A stretch of 64,000 nucleotides of DNA, taken from contig CAWHNT010000046.1 in assembly GCA_963830775.1 (NCBI GenBank), forward strand, positions 62,001 to 126,000, read 5' to 3'. Below are positions 8,761-19,015 of this stretch, in pieces (positions within the stretch are counted from its first letter, which is position 1; every line of letters begins with the position of its first letter). A program made the position numbers and the translations under genes. The notes beneath the pieces were generated by a model, which made no database searches, was not told where the DNA came from, and was given only the letters and a program-made list of their open reading frames with translations. This DNA comes from CAWHNT01 sp963830775. GTDB lineage: Bacteria > Pseudomonadota > Alphaproteobacteria > Geminicoccales > Geminicoccaceae.

Positions 8761-9159
8761 CTAGCGCTTGAAGAAGCGGCTGAGCCTGGTCGCGAAGTTA
8801 TCGCCGGCGGCAGCCGTGGTAGCGCGGTTGTCGTTGGTGGCCGGCTGCGGCTTGCCCGCAATCTCGGTGATCGTGTGCCGCGCCACCTTCACCTGCACGT
8901 TGGGCGCTATCTCGACCTGGACGGTGGTGTCGCCGGCCTCGACCCGGGTGATCTTGCCCAGGATGCCGCCCGCGGTGACGATCTGATCCCCCTTCTTCAG
9001 GTTCTCGATCATCTGCCTGTGGACCTTCATCTTCTGCTGCTGCGGCCGGATCAGCAGGAAGTAGAAGACCACGAAAATCAGGACCAACGGCATCAGCGAG
9101 ACGAAGAAGTCGCCGCCCGCTGCGCCGCCCGCCTGGGCGTAGGCCGGTGAGATCAACAT
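8761..9159 (-). CDS. yajC: Preprotein translocase accessory subunit YajC
   Basis: Single-pass membrane protein that associates with SecDF. The 132-residue product has a short periplasmic N-terminus, one helix at about 22-40 (MPLVLIFVVFYFLLIRPQQQ), and the conserved cytoplasmic block MENLKKGDQIVTAGGILGKI-type (here IENLKKGDQIVTAGGILG), followed by a variable basic tail. It leads the secDF operon and is divergent from the DUF815 ATPase gene. Confidence 0.95.
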   Translation of the reverse strand: MLISPAYAQAGGAAGGDFFVSLMPLVLIFVVFYFLLIRPQQQKMKVHRQMIENLKKGDQIVTAGGILGKITRVEAGDTTVQVEIAPNVQVKVARHTITEIAGKPQPATNDNRATTAAAGDNFATRLSRFFKR

Positions 9160-9297
9160 GCAATCCTCGGGTGATGGAGGCAGGGCGTTGGCGGCGGACT
9201 ATAGCCTCGGACCCGGGCTTTGGGAACGGCAGCCGGGCAGCGTCCCCGCTTGCGCGCGAGCGATCAGCTGCTAGCTTCCGCCGCCGCCGGCTGGAAC

Positions 9298-10191
9298 ATG
9301 GGTTGGGGAAGGATGGGCCGCAAGAAGAAGCAGCTCCTGCGGATCGTGCAGGCGCTGGAACGGCTCGCACCGCCGGCAGCGGGCGAGGTCGAGCTCGGAG
9401 CGGCCGACGCGTTCGTGTGGGAGGCGCGCAGCCAGCGCCTGCGGCCGGTGCCGCGCGTGGCCGGCGTGCCGTTCGAGCTCCTGTGCGGCATCGAGCGCGT
9501 GGCCGAGGCCCTCTTCGACAACACGCACCGCTTCGCGCAAGGGTTGGCCGCCAACAACGCCCTCCTCTGGGGTGCGCGCGGCATGGGCAAGAGCTCGCTG
9601 GTGAAGGCGGTGCACGGCCGCTTGAACGAGCGGAAGCCCGGCTGCCTCGTGCTGATCGAGATCCACCGCGAGGACATCGAGAGCCTGCCCCGGCTCCTGC
9701 ACCTCCTGGCCCCTTCCGGACGGCGCTGCCTGCTCTTCTGCGACGACCTCAGCTTCGACGCCGGGGAGACCAGCTACAAGTCCCTGAAGGCGGTGCTGGA
9801 GGGCGGGATCGAGGGCCGCCCGCCCAACGTGCTCTTCTACGCCACCTCCAACCGCCGCCACCTGATGCCGCGGCAGATGATCGAGAACGAGCGCAGCACC
9901 GCGGTGATCCCGGGCGAGGCGATCGAGGAGAAGGTCTCGCTCTCCGACCGGTTCGGCCTCTGGCTGGGGTTCCACCCCTGCAACCAGGAGGTCTACCTCG
10001 CCATGGTCGAGCGCTACGCCCAGCATTTCGGCCTCAAGATGGAGCGCGACGCACTTACGCGCGAGGCGCTCGAGTGGTCGAAGACCCGGGGCAGCCGTTC
10101 GGGCCGGGTTGCCTGGCAGTACATCCAGGACCTTGCCGGCAGGCTAGGTCAGTCGCTGGATCCCGCTGCGGGCCGGGCGGCTGGCACCTGA
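9298..10191 (+). CDS. DUF815-family AAA-type ATPase
   Basis: A 297-residue P-loop ATPase of the DUF815 family, whose cellular role is not known. The Walker A motif is GARGMGKSS (about residues 101-109), Walker B is CLLFCDDLSF, and a sensor-like stretch VLFYATSNRRHLMPR follows, then SLSDRFGLWLGFHPCNQ, typical of AAA ATPases. The gene commonly sits between yajC and the LysM/LytM gene in alphaproteobacteria, as here. Two starts are possible: ATG 9298, or ATG 9313, which has a purine-rich GGGGAAGG directly before it. The gene is convergent with the lipoprotein gene across 36 bases. Confidence 0.85.
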   Translation: MGWGRMGRKKKQLLRIVQALERLAPPAAGEVELGAADAFVWEARSQRLRPVPRVAGVPFELLCGIERVAEALFDNTHRFAQGLAANNALLWGARGMGKSSLVKAVHGRLNERKPGCLVLIEIHREDIESLPRLLHLLAPSGRRCLLFCDDLSFDAGETSYKSLKAVLEGGIEGRPPNVLFYATSNRRHLMPRQMIENERSTAVIPGEAIEEKVSLSDRFGLWLGFHPCNQEVYLAMVERYAQHFGLKMERDALTREALEWSKTRGSRSGRVAWQYIQDLAGRLGQSLDPAAGRAAGT

Positions 10192-10227
10192 CCCAAACCT
10201 TCGGCAAAGGCTGAACAGGCCCGTCGC

Positions 10228-11160
10228 TCAGCGCGTGCTCGCGACCTGAGTGCGGTCGGGTTCGCTCTCGAGATGCTGCAGCGGGTCGATCGGCGTGCTG
10301 CCGGTGCGGATCTCGAAGTGGAGCTGCGGTTCCTTCATGCCGCCGCTGGTGCCAACGGTGGCGATCTTCTGGCCGCGCAGCACCGGGTCGCCGACCCGGG
10401 CGAGCAGCGTCTGGTTGTGGGCGTAGGCCGTGGTGAAGCCGCCGGCATGACGGATCAGCAGCATCTCGCCATAGCCGGGCAGGCGATCGCCGGCATAGAC
10501 CACGATGCCGTTCTCGGCGGCGAGCACGGGCGTGCCCAGCGGGGCCGCGAGGTTGATGCCGGCATTGCGCGTTCCGTCCGGCTTGTCGCCGAAGCGGCTC
10601 ACCACCCGGCCGAGCACGGGCCAGATAAAGCCATCGCCCGACAGCGACGGCGGCTTCATCAGGGAGGCACGGCGGACGGTCTCGACTTCCTCGGCCGACA
10701 TGGCCGGGGCGGGAGGCATGGCGATGTCGCCCGGCAGGCGGACGGTCTGGCCCGGTCGGATACGGTCGGGATCGAGGTCGGGGTTGGCGGCGACGATATC
10801 GCCGAGCCTCAGCTTGTGGCGGGCGGCGATGGCGGCCAGCGTGTCGCCTCGGCGGACCGTCTCGGTGCGCACCGGCCGTGCGGCCGGGTCGGGCCGGGGC
10901 AGGATGATGATCTGGCCGGCGAATACCTGGTAGGGCGGCTGGATGCCGTTGGCCTGGGCCAGCCGGCTGAGGCCCAGCCCATAGCGCTCGGCCACCTCGG
11001 ACAGCGTCTCGCCCGGCAGCACCAGGTGCTCGCGGCCTGCCTCCACGGCGGCTCGGTGCGCCATGGCGGCCGGATCCTTGAGCGGCTCACGACCGGCGCA
11101 AGCGGCAAGCGCCAGGATCGAGAGCAGGCCCACCACGGTGGAGAGCAGTCTTCCCAACAT
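10228..11160 (-). CDS. NlpD-like lipoprotein: two LysM domains and a degenerate LytM (M23) domain
   Basis: A 310-residue outer-membrane-type lipoprotein. The lipobox is LAAC with Cys21. LysM domains lie at about 46-90 and 100-143 and bind peptidoglycan; the LytM/M23 domain spans about 190-300. Three of the four zinc ligands of active M23 peptidases are changed: the usual H-x-G-x-D is N-A-G-I-N, and the H-x-H is Q-L-H. It is therefore probably an activator of cell-wall amidases, like NlpD or EnvC, rather than a peptidase. It follows surE on the same strand, as in many proteobacteria. Confidence 0.9.
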   Translation of the reverse strand: MLGRLLSTVVGLLSILALAACAGREPLKDPAAMAHRAAVEAGREHLVLPGETLSEVAERYGLGLSRLAQANGIQPPYQVFAGQIIILPRPDPAARPVRTETVRRGDTLAAIAARHKLRLGDIVAANPDLDPDRIRPGQTVRLPGDIAMPPAPAMSAEEVETVRRASLMKPPSLSGDGFIWPVLGRVVSRFGDKPDGTRNAGINLAAPLGTPVLAAENGIVVYAGDRLPGYGEMLLIRHAGGFTTAYAHNQTLLARVGDPVLRGQKIATVGTSGGMKEPQLHFEIRTGSTPIDPLQHLESEPDRTQVASTR

Positions 11161-11227
11161 GGCCCGGATGCTAGGCCCAACGCGGACGGCCCAGCAAGCA
11201 GGAGCCGGCGGCCCTGCGCCCGATCGG

Positions 11228-12007
11228 TCAGCGGGCGAGGGCTTCGCGCAACACCTCGATGCTCGGGTAGTGCGTCATGTCGAGGTGGACCGGTGTGACC
11301 GAGATATAGCCGTCCGCGATGGCAGCGATGTCGGTGCCCGGCTCGGGGTCGGTCAATTTGCGCAAGGCCCCGATCCAGATGTAGGGCTCGCCGCGGGGGT
11401 CGATGCGCTCGACCAGCGTGTCGCCGATCTTGCGGGTACCCTGCCGGGCCACCTGCCAGCCGCGCACCGCGTCCGGCTCGGCGTCCGGGAAGTTGATGTT
11501 GATCAGCACGTCCGGCGCCCAGCGCACCTGGAGCAGGTGGCGCAGCAGCTCGGGCGCGTGCCGCTCGGCGGTCGACCAGCGCACCTGCTTGCGGTCGGCC
11601 GCGTGCTGCGAAAGGGCTATGGCCGGCACATGGAAGAGGGTGGCCTCCATGGCCGCGGCCACGGTGCCCGAGTACGTCACGTCCTCGCCCATGTTGCCGC
11701 CGTGATTGATGCCGGAGAGGACGAGGTCGACCGGCACGTCGGTGATGATGTGCTGCAGCGCCAGCAGCACGCAGTCGGTGGGCGTGCCGTCGATCGCGAC
11801 GTGACGCTCGGAGAGGCGGCGCAGGCGCAAGGGGCGCGTCAGCGTCAGGGAGTGGGCGGCCCCGCTCTGGTTGATCTCCGGAGCCACGACCCAGACATCG
11901 TCGCTGAGCTCGCGTGCGATCCGCTCCAGCGTCTTGATCCCGGTGGCGTTGATCCCGTCATCGTTGGTGACCAGGATCCGCGGCGGCCGCGCAGAGTTCT
12001 CAGGCAT
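11228..12007 (-). CDS. surE: 5'-nucleotidase SurE
   Basis: Metal-dependent 5'/3'-nucleotidase and exopolyphosphatase, associated with stationary-phase survival. The 259-residue protein contains the catalytic VTNDDGI at about 13-19, [16 protein letters not shown], the [11 protein letters not shown] segment and [22 protein letters not shown], all typical of SurE. The ATG at 12007 overlaps the end of serS by eight bases, so it is translationally coupled to it. Confidence 0.96.
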   Translation of the reverse strand: MPENSARPPRILVTNDDGINATGIKTLERIARELSDDVWVVAPEINQSGAAHSLTLTRPLRLRRLSERHVAIDGTPTDCVLLALQHIITDVPVDLVLSGINHGGNMGEDVTYSGTVAAAMEATLFHVPAIALSQHAADRKQVRWSTAERHAPELLRHLLQVRWAPDVLININFPDAEPDAVRGWQVARQGTRKIGDTLVERIDPRGEPYIWIGALRKLTDPEPGTDIAAIADGYISVTPVHLDMTHYPSIEVLREALAR

Positions 12008-13281
12008 CGGGGACGAGCCGCTCCTGGCCTAGCATGTAGGGGCGGAGCCGGGGCGGGATCACCACGCTGCCGTCCGGCCTCCTGGAAGTTCTCGAGGATG
12101 GCGATCAGGGTCCGCCCGACCGCCAGGCCCGAGCCGTTGAGGGTGTGCACGAAGCGGGTCCCCTTCCCTTCCCTGGGCCGGTAGCGGGCGTTCATCCGCC
12201 GGGCCTGGAAGTCGCCGAAGATCGAGCAGGAGGAGATCTCGCGGTAGCAGCCCTGCCCCGGCAGCCAGACCTCGATGTCGTAGGTCTTGCGCGAGAGGAA
12301 ACCGGTATCGCCCGAGGCCAGCGTCACCACCCGGTAGGGCAGCTCCAGCCTGCGCAGCACCTCCTCGGCACAGCCGGTCATGCGCTCGTGCTCGGCTGCG
12401 GACTGCTCCGGCGTGGTGATGCTCACGAGCTCGACCTTGCTGAACTGATGCTGCCGGATCATGCCGCGCGTGTCCCTGCCGGCGGCACCGGCCTCCGACC
12501 GGAAGCAGGCCGTCAAGGACGTGAGGCGCAGCGGCAGCCGCTGCTCCTCCAGGATCTCGCCGGCCACGATGTTGGTGAGCGGGATCTCGGCCGTGGGGAT
12601 CAGCCAGAGATCGGCCGTGGTGCGGAAGAGGTCGTCCGCGAACTTCGGCAGCTGGCCCGTGCCGAAGAGGGCCTGGTCGCGGACGAGAAAGGGAACCGCG
12701 GTTTCCCGATAGCCGTGCTCGCCGGTGTGCAGGTCGAGCATGAAGTTGCCCAGCGCCCGCTCGAGCCGGGCCAGGGCACCCCTGAGAACGACGAACCGCG
12801 CCCCGCTGAGCTTGGCGCCCGCCGCGAGGTCGAGCCCGAGCGGTGCCCCCAGCTCGTCGTGCTGGAGCGGCTGGAACTCGAAGCTGCGCGGCTCGCCCAC
12901 CGTCCGCTCGACCCGGTTGTGGGTCTCGTCCGGCCCGTCCGGCACCTCGTCGGCCAGCACGTTGGGCAGCGTGGCCAGGATCGAATCGAGCCTGGCCTGG
13001 AGCTCGCGCTGGCGCTCCTCGCCCTCCTTCAGGCCGTCCTTGAGGCTCGCGACCTGGTCCATCAGCAGGGCCGCACGGGTCTCGTCGCGCGCACGCTTGG
13101 CCTCGCCCACCTCGCGCGAGAGCCGGTTGCGAAGCGCCTGCTCCTCCTGCAGCCGGGTCTCGACCGCACGGCGCTCCTCGTCGAGGGCGAGCACGGAGGC
13201 CGCCGCCGGCGGCAGGCCGCGACGGCGGAGCGCGGCATCGAAGCCGTCGGGGTTCTCGCGCAGCCAGCGCAGGTCGATCAT
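12000..13281 (-). CDS. serS: Seryl-tRNA synthetase (one-base insertion in this copy)
   Basis: Charges tRNA-Ser; an essential class II synthetase. The N-terminal coiled coil spans about residues 30-105, motif 2 is [14 protein letters not shown], and motif 3 is [16 protein letters not shown]. Near position 12074 an extra G on the coding strand (GAGGCCGGACGG for GAGGCCGACGG) throws the last 25 or so codons out of frame; removing it restores [13 protein letters not shown] and a stop at 12002-12000. The corrected protein is 426 residues, normal for bacteria. Because the gene is essential, a sequence error is the likely cause. Start ATG 13281 is the standard [10 protein letters not shown] start. 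Confidence 0.93.
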
Positions 13282-13291
13282 GGCCGTGAGC

Positions 13292-13309
13292 GCCGCCCCT
13301 TCGGGCGGC
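13292..13309 (-). promoter_or_regulatory. GC-rich hairpin between tatC and serS
   Basis: A 7-bp perfect stem, GCCGCCC with GGGCGGC around a four-base loop (GAAG on the minus strand), lies 11 bases upstream of the serS ATG. It could slow transcription after tatC or fold over the serS ribosome-binding region, since the purine-rich GAAGGGG lies in the loop and stem. There is no U-run, so it is not a classic terminator. Confidence 0.4.
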
Positions 13310-13340
13310 CCATGCAGGAGGTGGAAGAGCGGGCGAAGGC

Positions 13341-14177
13341 TCAGTCGGGAGGCTGCACCTCGCGGCCGGCTGAAGCAGCTTCCTCCGCTTCCTCGGCGGC
13401 CTCGCGCGCGGCGCGGCGCTTCTCGTAGCTGACGACGAGCAGGATCGACAGCTCGTAGAGAAGGATCATCGGCAGAGCGAGCCCGATCTGGCTTATGACG
13501 TCGGGCGGCGTGATCACGGCGGCGACGATGAAGATGAGGACGATGGCGTAACGGCGACCGGTGCGCAGCATCTCGCCGGTCAGGATGCCGACCCGTCCCA
13601 GGAGCGTCAGCGCCACCGGCATCTGGAACGCCAGCCCAAAGGCGAAGATCAGCTTCATCACCAGGTCGAGATACTCGCCGACCCTGGCCTCGAGCTGGAT
13701 CGGCAGGGCGTCGGGCCCGGGTGCGGTCTCGAAGCTGAGGAAGAAGCGCCAAGCCAGCGGGAAGATGAAGTAGTAGACGAAAGCACCACCGGCGAAGAAC
13801 AGGACCGGTGTCGCCGCGAGGAAAGGCAGGAAGGCCTCCTTCTCGTTCTTGTAGAGGCCGGGTGCGATGAACAGCCAGATCTGGATCGCCACGAACGGGA
13901 AGGTGATGAAGGTGCCGGCCCAGAACGCCACCTTCACATAGGTGAAGAAGGCTTCGGTCAGGCCGGTATAGATCATCCGCCGGTCGGTATAGCCCATGCT
14001 CTCGTAGATCTGGGCAAGCGGTCGGACCAGGAAGTCGTAGATGTCGTCGGCGAACGCGTAGCAAACGAGAAAACCGACGATGATCGCGATCGCCGAGTAG
14101 ACGAGCCGGTTGCGGAGCTCGACCAGATGGTCGAGCAGCGGCATCTCGCGGTCGTCGATGTCCTTGATGATCGGCAC
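13341..14177 (-). CDS. tatC: Twin-arginine translocase subunit TatC
   Basis: Receptor subunit of the Tat system, which exports folded proteins. The 278-residue protein begins with the conserved [14 protein letters not shown] segment (residues 12-25) and shows six hydrophobic helices, with the family motifs [32 protein letters not shown] and the F-x-x-P region. It starts two bases after tatB stops. The C-terminal tail is charged ([15 protein letters not shown]). The three tat genes form one operon. Confidence 0.96.
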   Translation of the reverse strand: MPIIKDIDDREMPLLDHLVELRNRLVYSAIAIIVGFLVCYAFADDIYDFLVRPLAQIYESMGYTDRRMIYTGLTEAFFTYVKVAFWAGTFITFPFVAIQIWLFIAPGLYKNEKEAFLPFLAATPVLFFAGGAFVYYFIFPLAWRFFLSFETAPGPDALPIQLEARVGEYLDLVMKLIFAFGLAFQMPVALTLLGRVGILTGEMLRTGRRYAIVLIFIVAAVITPPDVISQIGLALPMILLYELSILLVVSYEKRRAAREAAEEAEEAASAGREVQPPD

Positions 14178-14178
14178 G

Positions 14179-14631
14179 TCAGGCCTTGTCGGTCACGGGT
14201 GCGGCGGGCTCGGCGGCTACGGGCAGGGCTGTGACAGGCATCGGAGCGGGGGCCGTGGGCACGGCAGGCGGCTCGCCGGCATTGGCCACGGCCACGGGCT
14301 CCGTGGTCGCGGCGGCGGCTGGCTTCGGCTCGAAGTCCTGCCGGCTCGGCGGCTCCAGCGCCCGGCGCAGGCTGGAATCGGGATCGACCGTCTTCTCGAT
14401 CTCCGAGCGCAGGTCGGTCCGGGTGAGCTTGTTGATCTCGGACTTGATGTCCTGCAGCTCGGCCTCGCGCGCCATGTCGTCGAGCGAACGCTGGAACTCG
14501 CGCGCCATCGCACGCGCCTTGCCGCTCCAGCGGCCGATCTGGCGCGCCAGCCGCGGCAGGTCCTTGGGTCCGATCACGATCAGGGCCACCATCAAGATGA
14601 GCCCCATCTCGGACCAGCCGATATCGAACAT
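14179..14631 (-). CDS. tatB: Sec-independent translocase subunit TatB
   Basis: Substrate-binding partner of TatC. The 150-residue protein has the classic MFDIGWSEMGLILMVALIVIGPKDLP-type start (hydrophobic helix at 5-22 with the GPKDLP hinge), an amphipathic helix, and a long alanine/proline-rich tail. Length and order tatA-tatB-tatC fit the family. Confidence 0.94.
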   Translation of the reverse strand: MFDIGWSEMGLILMVALIVIGPKDLPRLARQIGRWSGKARAMAREFQRSLDDMAREAELQDIKSEINKLTRTDLRSEIEKTVDPDSSLRRALEPPSRQDFEPKPAAAATTEPVAVANAGEPPAVPTAPAPMPVTALPVAAEPAAPVTDKA

Positions 14632-14656
14632 CCAGACCTCTCAGATGCGCCGCAGG

Positions 14657-14884
14657 TCAGCGCACCAGACTGTCCCGGTTCTCGGGCCGATGCTCCAGCC
14701 GCGGCACCTCGGCCGTGCTGCCGGCGGCGGAAGCGGCTTCGGTCTCCGGCCCGTCCTTGAGCCCGTCGCGGAAGTTGCGCACGCCCTTGGCCAGATCGCC
14801 CATCACCTGCGGCAGCTTACCAACGCCGAACAGCATGAGAACGACCACCAGGACCAGCGCCATCTCCACCATGCCGAAGCTCAT
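14657..14884 (-). CDS. tatA: Sec-independent translocase subunit TatA
   Basis: Pore-forming subunit of the Tat system, 75 residues. It has a single N-terminal helix (VEMALVLVVVLMLFG), the FGVGKLPQVMGDL hinge, the amphipathic helix with the F-R-D-G-L-K motif, and a polar tail. The ATG at 14884 is chosen over one 19 codons upstream because it gives the standard MSFGMVE start. First gene of tatABC. Confidence 0.94.
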   Translation of the reverse strand: MSFGMVEMALVLVVVLMLFGVGKLPQVMGDLAKGVRNFRDGLKDGPETEAASAAGSTAEVPRLEHRPENRDSLVR

Positions 14885-14972
14885 CCAAGGCTCCCGAAAC
14901 GGCCCGCGGCCAGCATGGCACCGGACAGCGGAGTTTCGCACAACCAGCCCTGGGATCGCAACGGCGGCCGCC

Positions 14973-16565
<1,593 letters not shown>

Positions 16566-16566
<1 letters not shown>

Positions 16567-17304
16567 CAGCGGCACCGGCGCAGCATGATCGGGGCGAAGG
16601 GTGCCGCCTGCTGCAGGTCGACGCGGCCGGAGCGGGCGAGCTCCAGGCTGGCGACCAGGCTTGCGGCCATGGCCGAGCGCCGCGGCAGGCCGGTCGCCAG
16701 ATGGTCGGGCAGGAAGCTCATCATGTCACGCCAGTCGCCCATCGGGAGCAGCGTGCCAAGTCGCTCCATGGCCGCCTCCACCGTGTCGAGCCGCCGGGCC
16801 GGGAAGGTCATCGGCGGCTCGCCGGTTCGACGGGCGACGGCACCGAAGGCCTCGAACAGCTCGCTCAAGGTCGCCCGGTAGCGCCATTGCACGACGGTCT
16901 GCAAGCCGCCGGGCTCGCCGCGCGGGAAAGCGCTGCAGGCCGAGGCGGGGACGGGCGACCAGGGCGGCGGCGCCACGGCGGATGCCTTCCAGGAGCCGAA
17001 GCCGCTCCTCCAGTGCCTCGGCCATGGCCTCGGGGTCGGGCACCTCGCGCTCGGCCGGCGGCAGCAGGAGCTGCGACTTCAGGTAGGCGAGCCAGGCCGC
17101 CATGACGAGATAGTCGGCGGCCACCGGCAGGTCGGCGGCGTGCCGGCTCTCGAGATAGTCCAGAAACTGCTCGGCCAGGCGCAGGATCGAGATCCGGCCG
17201 AGATCCACCTTCTGCTTGCGGGCAAGGTCGAGGAGGATGTCGAGCGGCCCTTCGAAGCCGTCGAGATTGACGATGAAGCCCTGGGCCCCTGCTGCCCGCT
17301 CCAC
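16566..17304 (-). CDS. scpA: Segregation and condensation protein ScpA (one-base insertion in this copy)
   Basis: Kleisin subunit that bridges Smc heads and binds ScpB. The N-terminal part shows FEGPLDILLDLARKQKVDLGRISILRLAEQF (in outline) and YLVMAAWLAYLKSQLLLP; the C-terminal winged helix ends DHLATGLPRRSAMAASLVASLELARSGRV. Between them, at about 16924-16926, an extra C (TTTCCCGCGCGG for TTTCCGCGCGG) breaks the frame; removing it gives a continuous 245-residue protein of normal length. The GTG start at 17304 lies four bases after the M50 peptidase stop, so the genes are co-transcribed. A sequencing error is more likely than a real mutation. Confidence 0.9.
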
Positions 17305-17308
17305 TGGC

Positions 17309-17999
17309 TCAGCCCCAGCCGGTGAGGGTCCGCACGGCGGCGTAGACGACGCCGACCGCCGGGCGCAGGACAGCCGAGAGCGGATCCTGCTCGAAGCCGA
17401 GCTCGCGGCCGATCATCGGCACCACGGAGATCAGCGCCAGCAGGATCACGATGCCGTAGCGCTCGAAGCTGGGCGAAGCGATAGGCGAGCGGCCCCGGCA
17501 GGAGCCCGGTCAGCACGCGGCCGCCGTCCAGCGGCGGCAGAGGCAGCATGTTGAAGACGGCGAGCGTCACGTTGATCGAGATGAAGTTGTGCAGGTTGAC
17601 GACGATCCACAGCTCGACGTTCGAGAGGTCGGCCCGGTCGAACAGATGAAGGATCAGGCCCGAGGCGAGTGCCAGCAGGATGTTGATGCCGGGCCCTGCC
17701 AACGCCACCCAGATCATGTCGCGCTTGGGGTTGTGGAGGCGGTGGAAGGCGACCGGGACCGGCTTCGCCCAGCCGAAGAGGAAGGGCGCGCCGAAGAGCA
17801 CCAGCACGCCGGGCAGGATCACGGTCCCGAACGGGTCGACGTGGCGGATCGGGTTGAAGCTCACCCGGCCGAGCTGGCGGGCGGTGTCGTCGCCGCGCTT
17901 CTCGGCCATCCAGCCATGCGCCGCCTCGTGCAGCGTCACGGCCAGGATGATCGGCAGGGCCCACACCGAGAGGAGCTGGCCGATCTCGGCGAAATTCAT
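17309..17999 (-). CDS. Site-2-protease-type M50 metallopeptidase (one-base insertion in this copy)
   Basis: Membrane zinc metalloprotease of the short M50 group. The zinc motif H-E-A-A-H lies at residues 24-28 in the first helix, and the second motif NMLPLPPLDGGRVL lies in a later helix; five to six hydrophobic helices are seen. An extra base at 17465 breaks the frame near residue 178; removing it restores ERYGIVILLALISVVP and a 229-residue product. The gene sits between nagZ (ATGA overlap) and scpA, a common alphaproteobacterial order. Its substrates are unknown. Confidence 0.88.
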
Positions 18000-19015
18000 G
18001 CGACGACCGTCCCGAGCAGCTCTTCCAGCCGGGCCTGACCCTGCTCCGGGTCGAACGGCTCCGGGGCGTGCGACGGCAGGGCGGCGGCGAGGCGGGCCTG
18101 CTTCTCCGCTGCCAGCTCCGGCGCGGCAGCGAGCACGGCCAGGCTCTCCTCGAGCCGGCCGGTGCAGGCAAGGGCGATGTCGCAGCCGGCGGCCAGGGCT
18201 CGCGAGGCCCGCGTGCCGGGATCGCCCTCGAGCGCACCCATGGCAAGGTCGTCGCTGAACAGGAGGCCCTCGAAGCCGGCGGCTTCGCGGATCAGCTCGC
18301 GGATGACGATCGGCGAGAAGGTGCCCGGGCGGTCGGGATCGATGGCCCGGTAGAGGACGTGTGCTGTCATGGCGAGCGGCAGGTGGTTCAGCCGGCGCGC
18401 CGGCACAAGGTCGGTGGCGATCAGCTCCAGGCGATCGGTGTCCACGACCGGCAGGGTCAGATGGCTGTCGACGCGGGCGCGGCCGTGTCCCGGCAGGTGC
18501 TTGAGCACAGGGGCGATGCCGCCCGCGACCAGGCCGCGGGCCATCTCCCCCGCGAGCGCGGCCACGAGGCCCGGATCGTGCGCGAAGGCACGGTTGCCGA
18601 TGGCGCTGGTGGTCTCGGCACGGCCGATGTCGACGCAAGGCGCGCAGTCGATGTCGATCCCGACCTCGGCCAGGTCGTGCGCGATCAGGCGGCCGAGGAG
18701 CCAGGCCGCCTCTCGCGCTGAAGCGCCATCCAGGGCGCCCACGGCGGCGGCGGGCGGCAGCGGGCGCCACTCCGGCGGCTTCAGGCGCATGACCCGCCCG
18801 CCCTCCTGGTCGATCAGGATCGGCAGGTGACGGTCAGGCTGGCTGCCATGCAGAGCGTCCGTCAGCGCCCGGAGCTGCTGCCGGTCCCGGCAGTTGCGGG
18901 CGAAGAGGACGACGCCCGCTGGCGGCATGCGCCGGATCAACGCGGCCTCGGCTGCGCTGAGCTCCGTGCCTTCGATGCCGATGACGGCAGCGCGAACGCC
19001 CGAGCCAGTGGTCAC
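17996..19015 (-). CDS. nagZ: Beta-N-acetylhexosaminidase NagZ
   Basis: Cytoplasmic glycoside hydrolase family 3 enzyme that removes GlcNAc from recycled muropeptides. The 339-residue protein contains LIDQEGGRVMRLKPP, the acid/base loop KHLPGHGRARVDSH, and the nucleophile aspartate in LLFSDDLAMGAL. The GTG at 19015 overlaps the stop of the SPOR gene (GTGA), and its own stop overlaps the next ATG (ATGA). Being next to a peptidoglycan-binding SPOR protein fits wall metabolism. Confidence 0.93.
   Translation of the reverse strand: MTTGSGVRAAVIGIEGTELSAAEAALIRRMPPAGVVLFARNCRDRQQLRALTDALHGSQPDRHLPILIDQEGGRVMRLKPPEWRPLPPAAAVGALDGASAREAAWLLGRLIAHDLAEVGIDIDCAPCVDIGRAETTSAIGNRAFAHDPGLVAALAGEMARGLVAGGIAPVLKHLPGHGRARVDSHLTLPVVDTDRLELIATDLVPARRLNHLPLAMTAHVLYRAIDPDRPGTFSPIVIRELIREAAGFEGLLFSDDLAMGALEGDPGTRASRALAAGCDIALACTGRLEESLAVLAAAPELAAEKQARLAAALPSHAPEPFDPEQGQARLEELLGTVVA

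Noticed and set aside
7315..9150. 611-residue open frame antisense to secD and yajC
   Set aside because: Both genes on the minus strand are complete and conserved; the plus-strand frame has low-complexity His/Asp/Gly/Ala composition and no motif.
11845..14064. Apparent fusion of a tatC-region frame with serS and a surE-region frame on the minus strand
   Set aside because: Only the middle is SerS. The front is out-of-frame tatC and the end is out-of-frame surE, entered because of the extra base at 12074.
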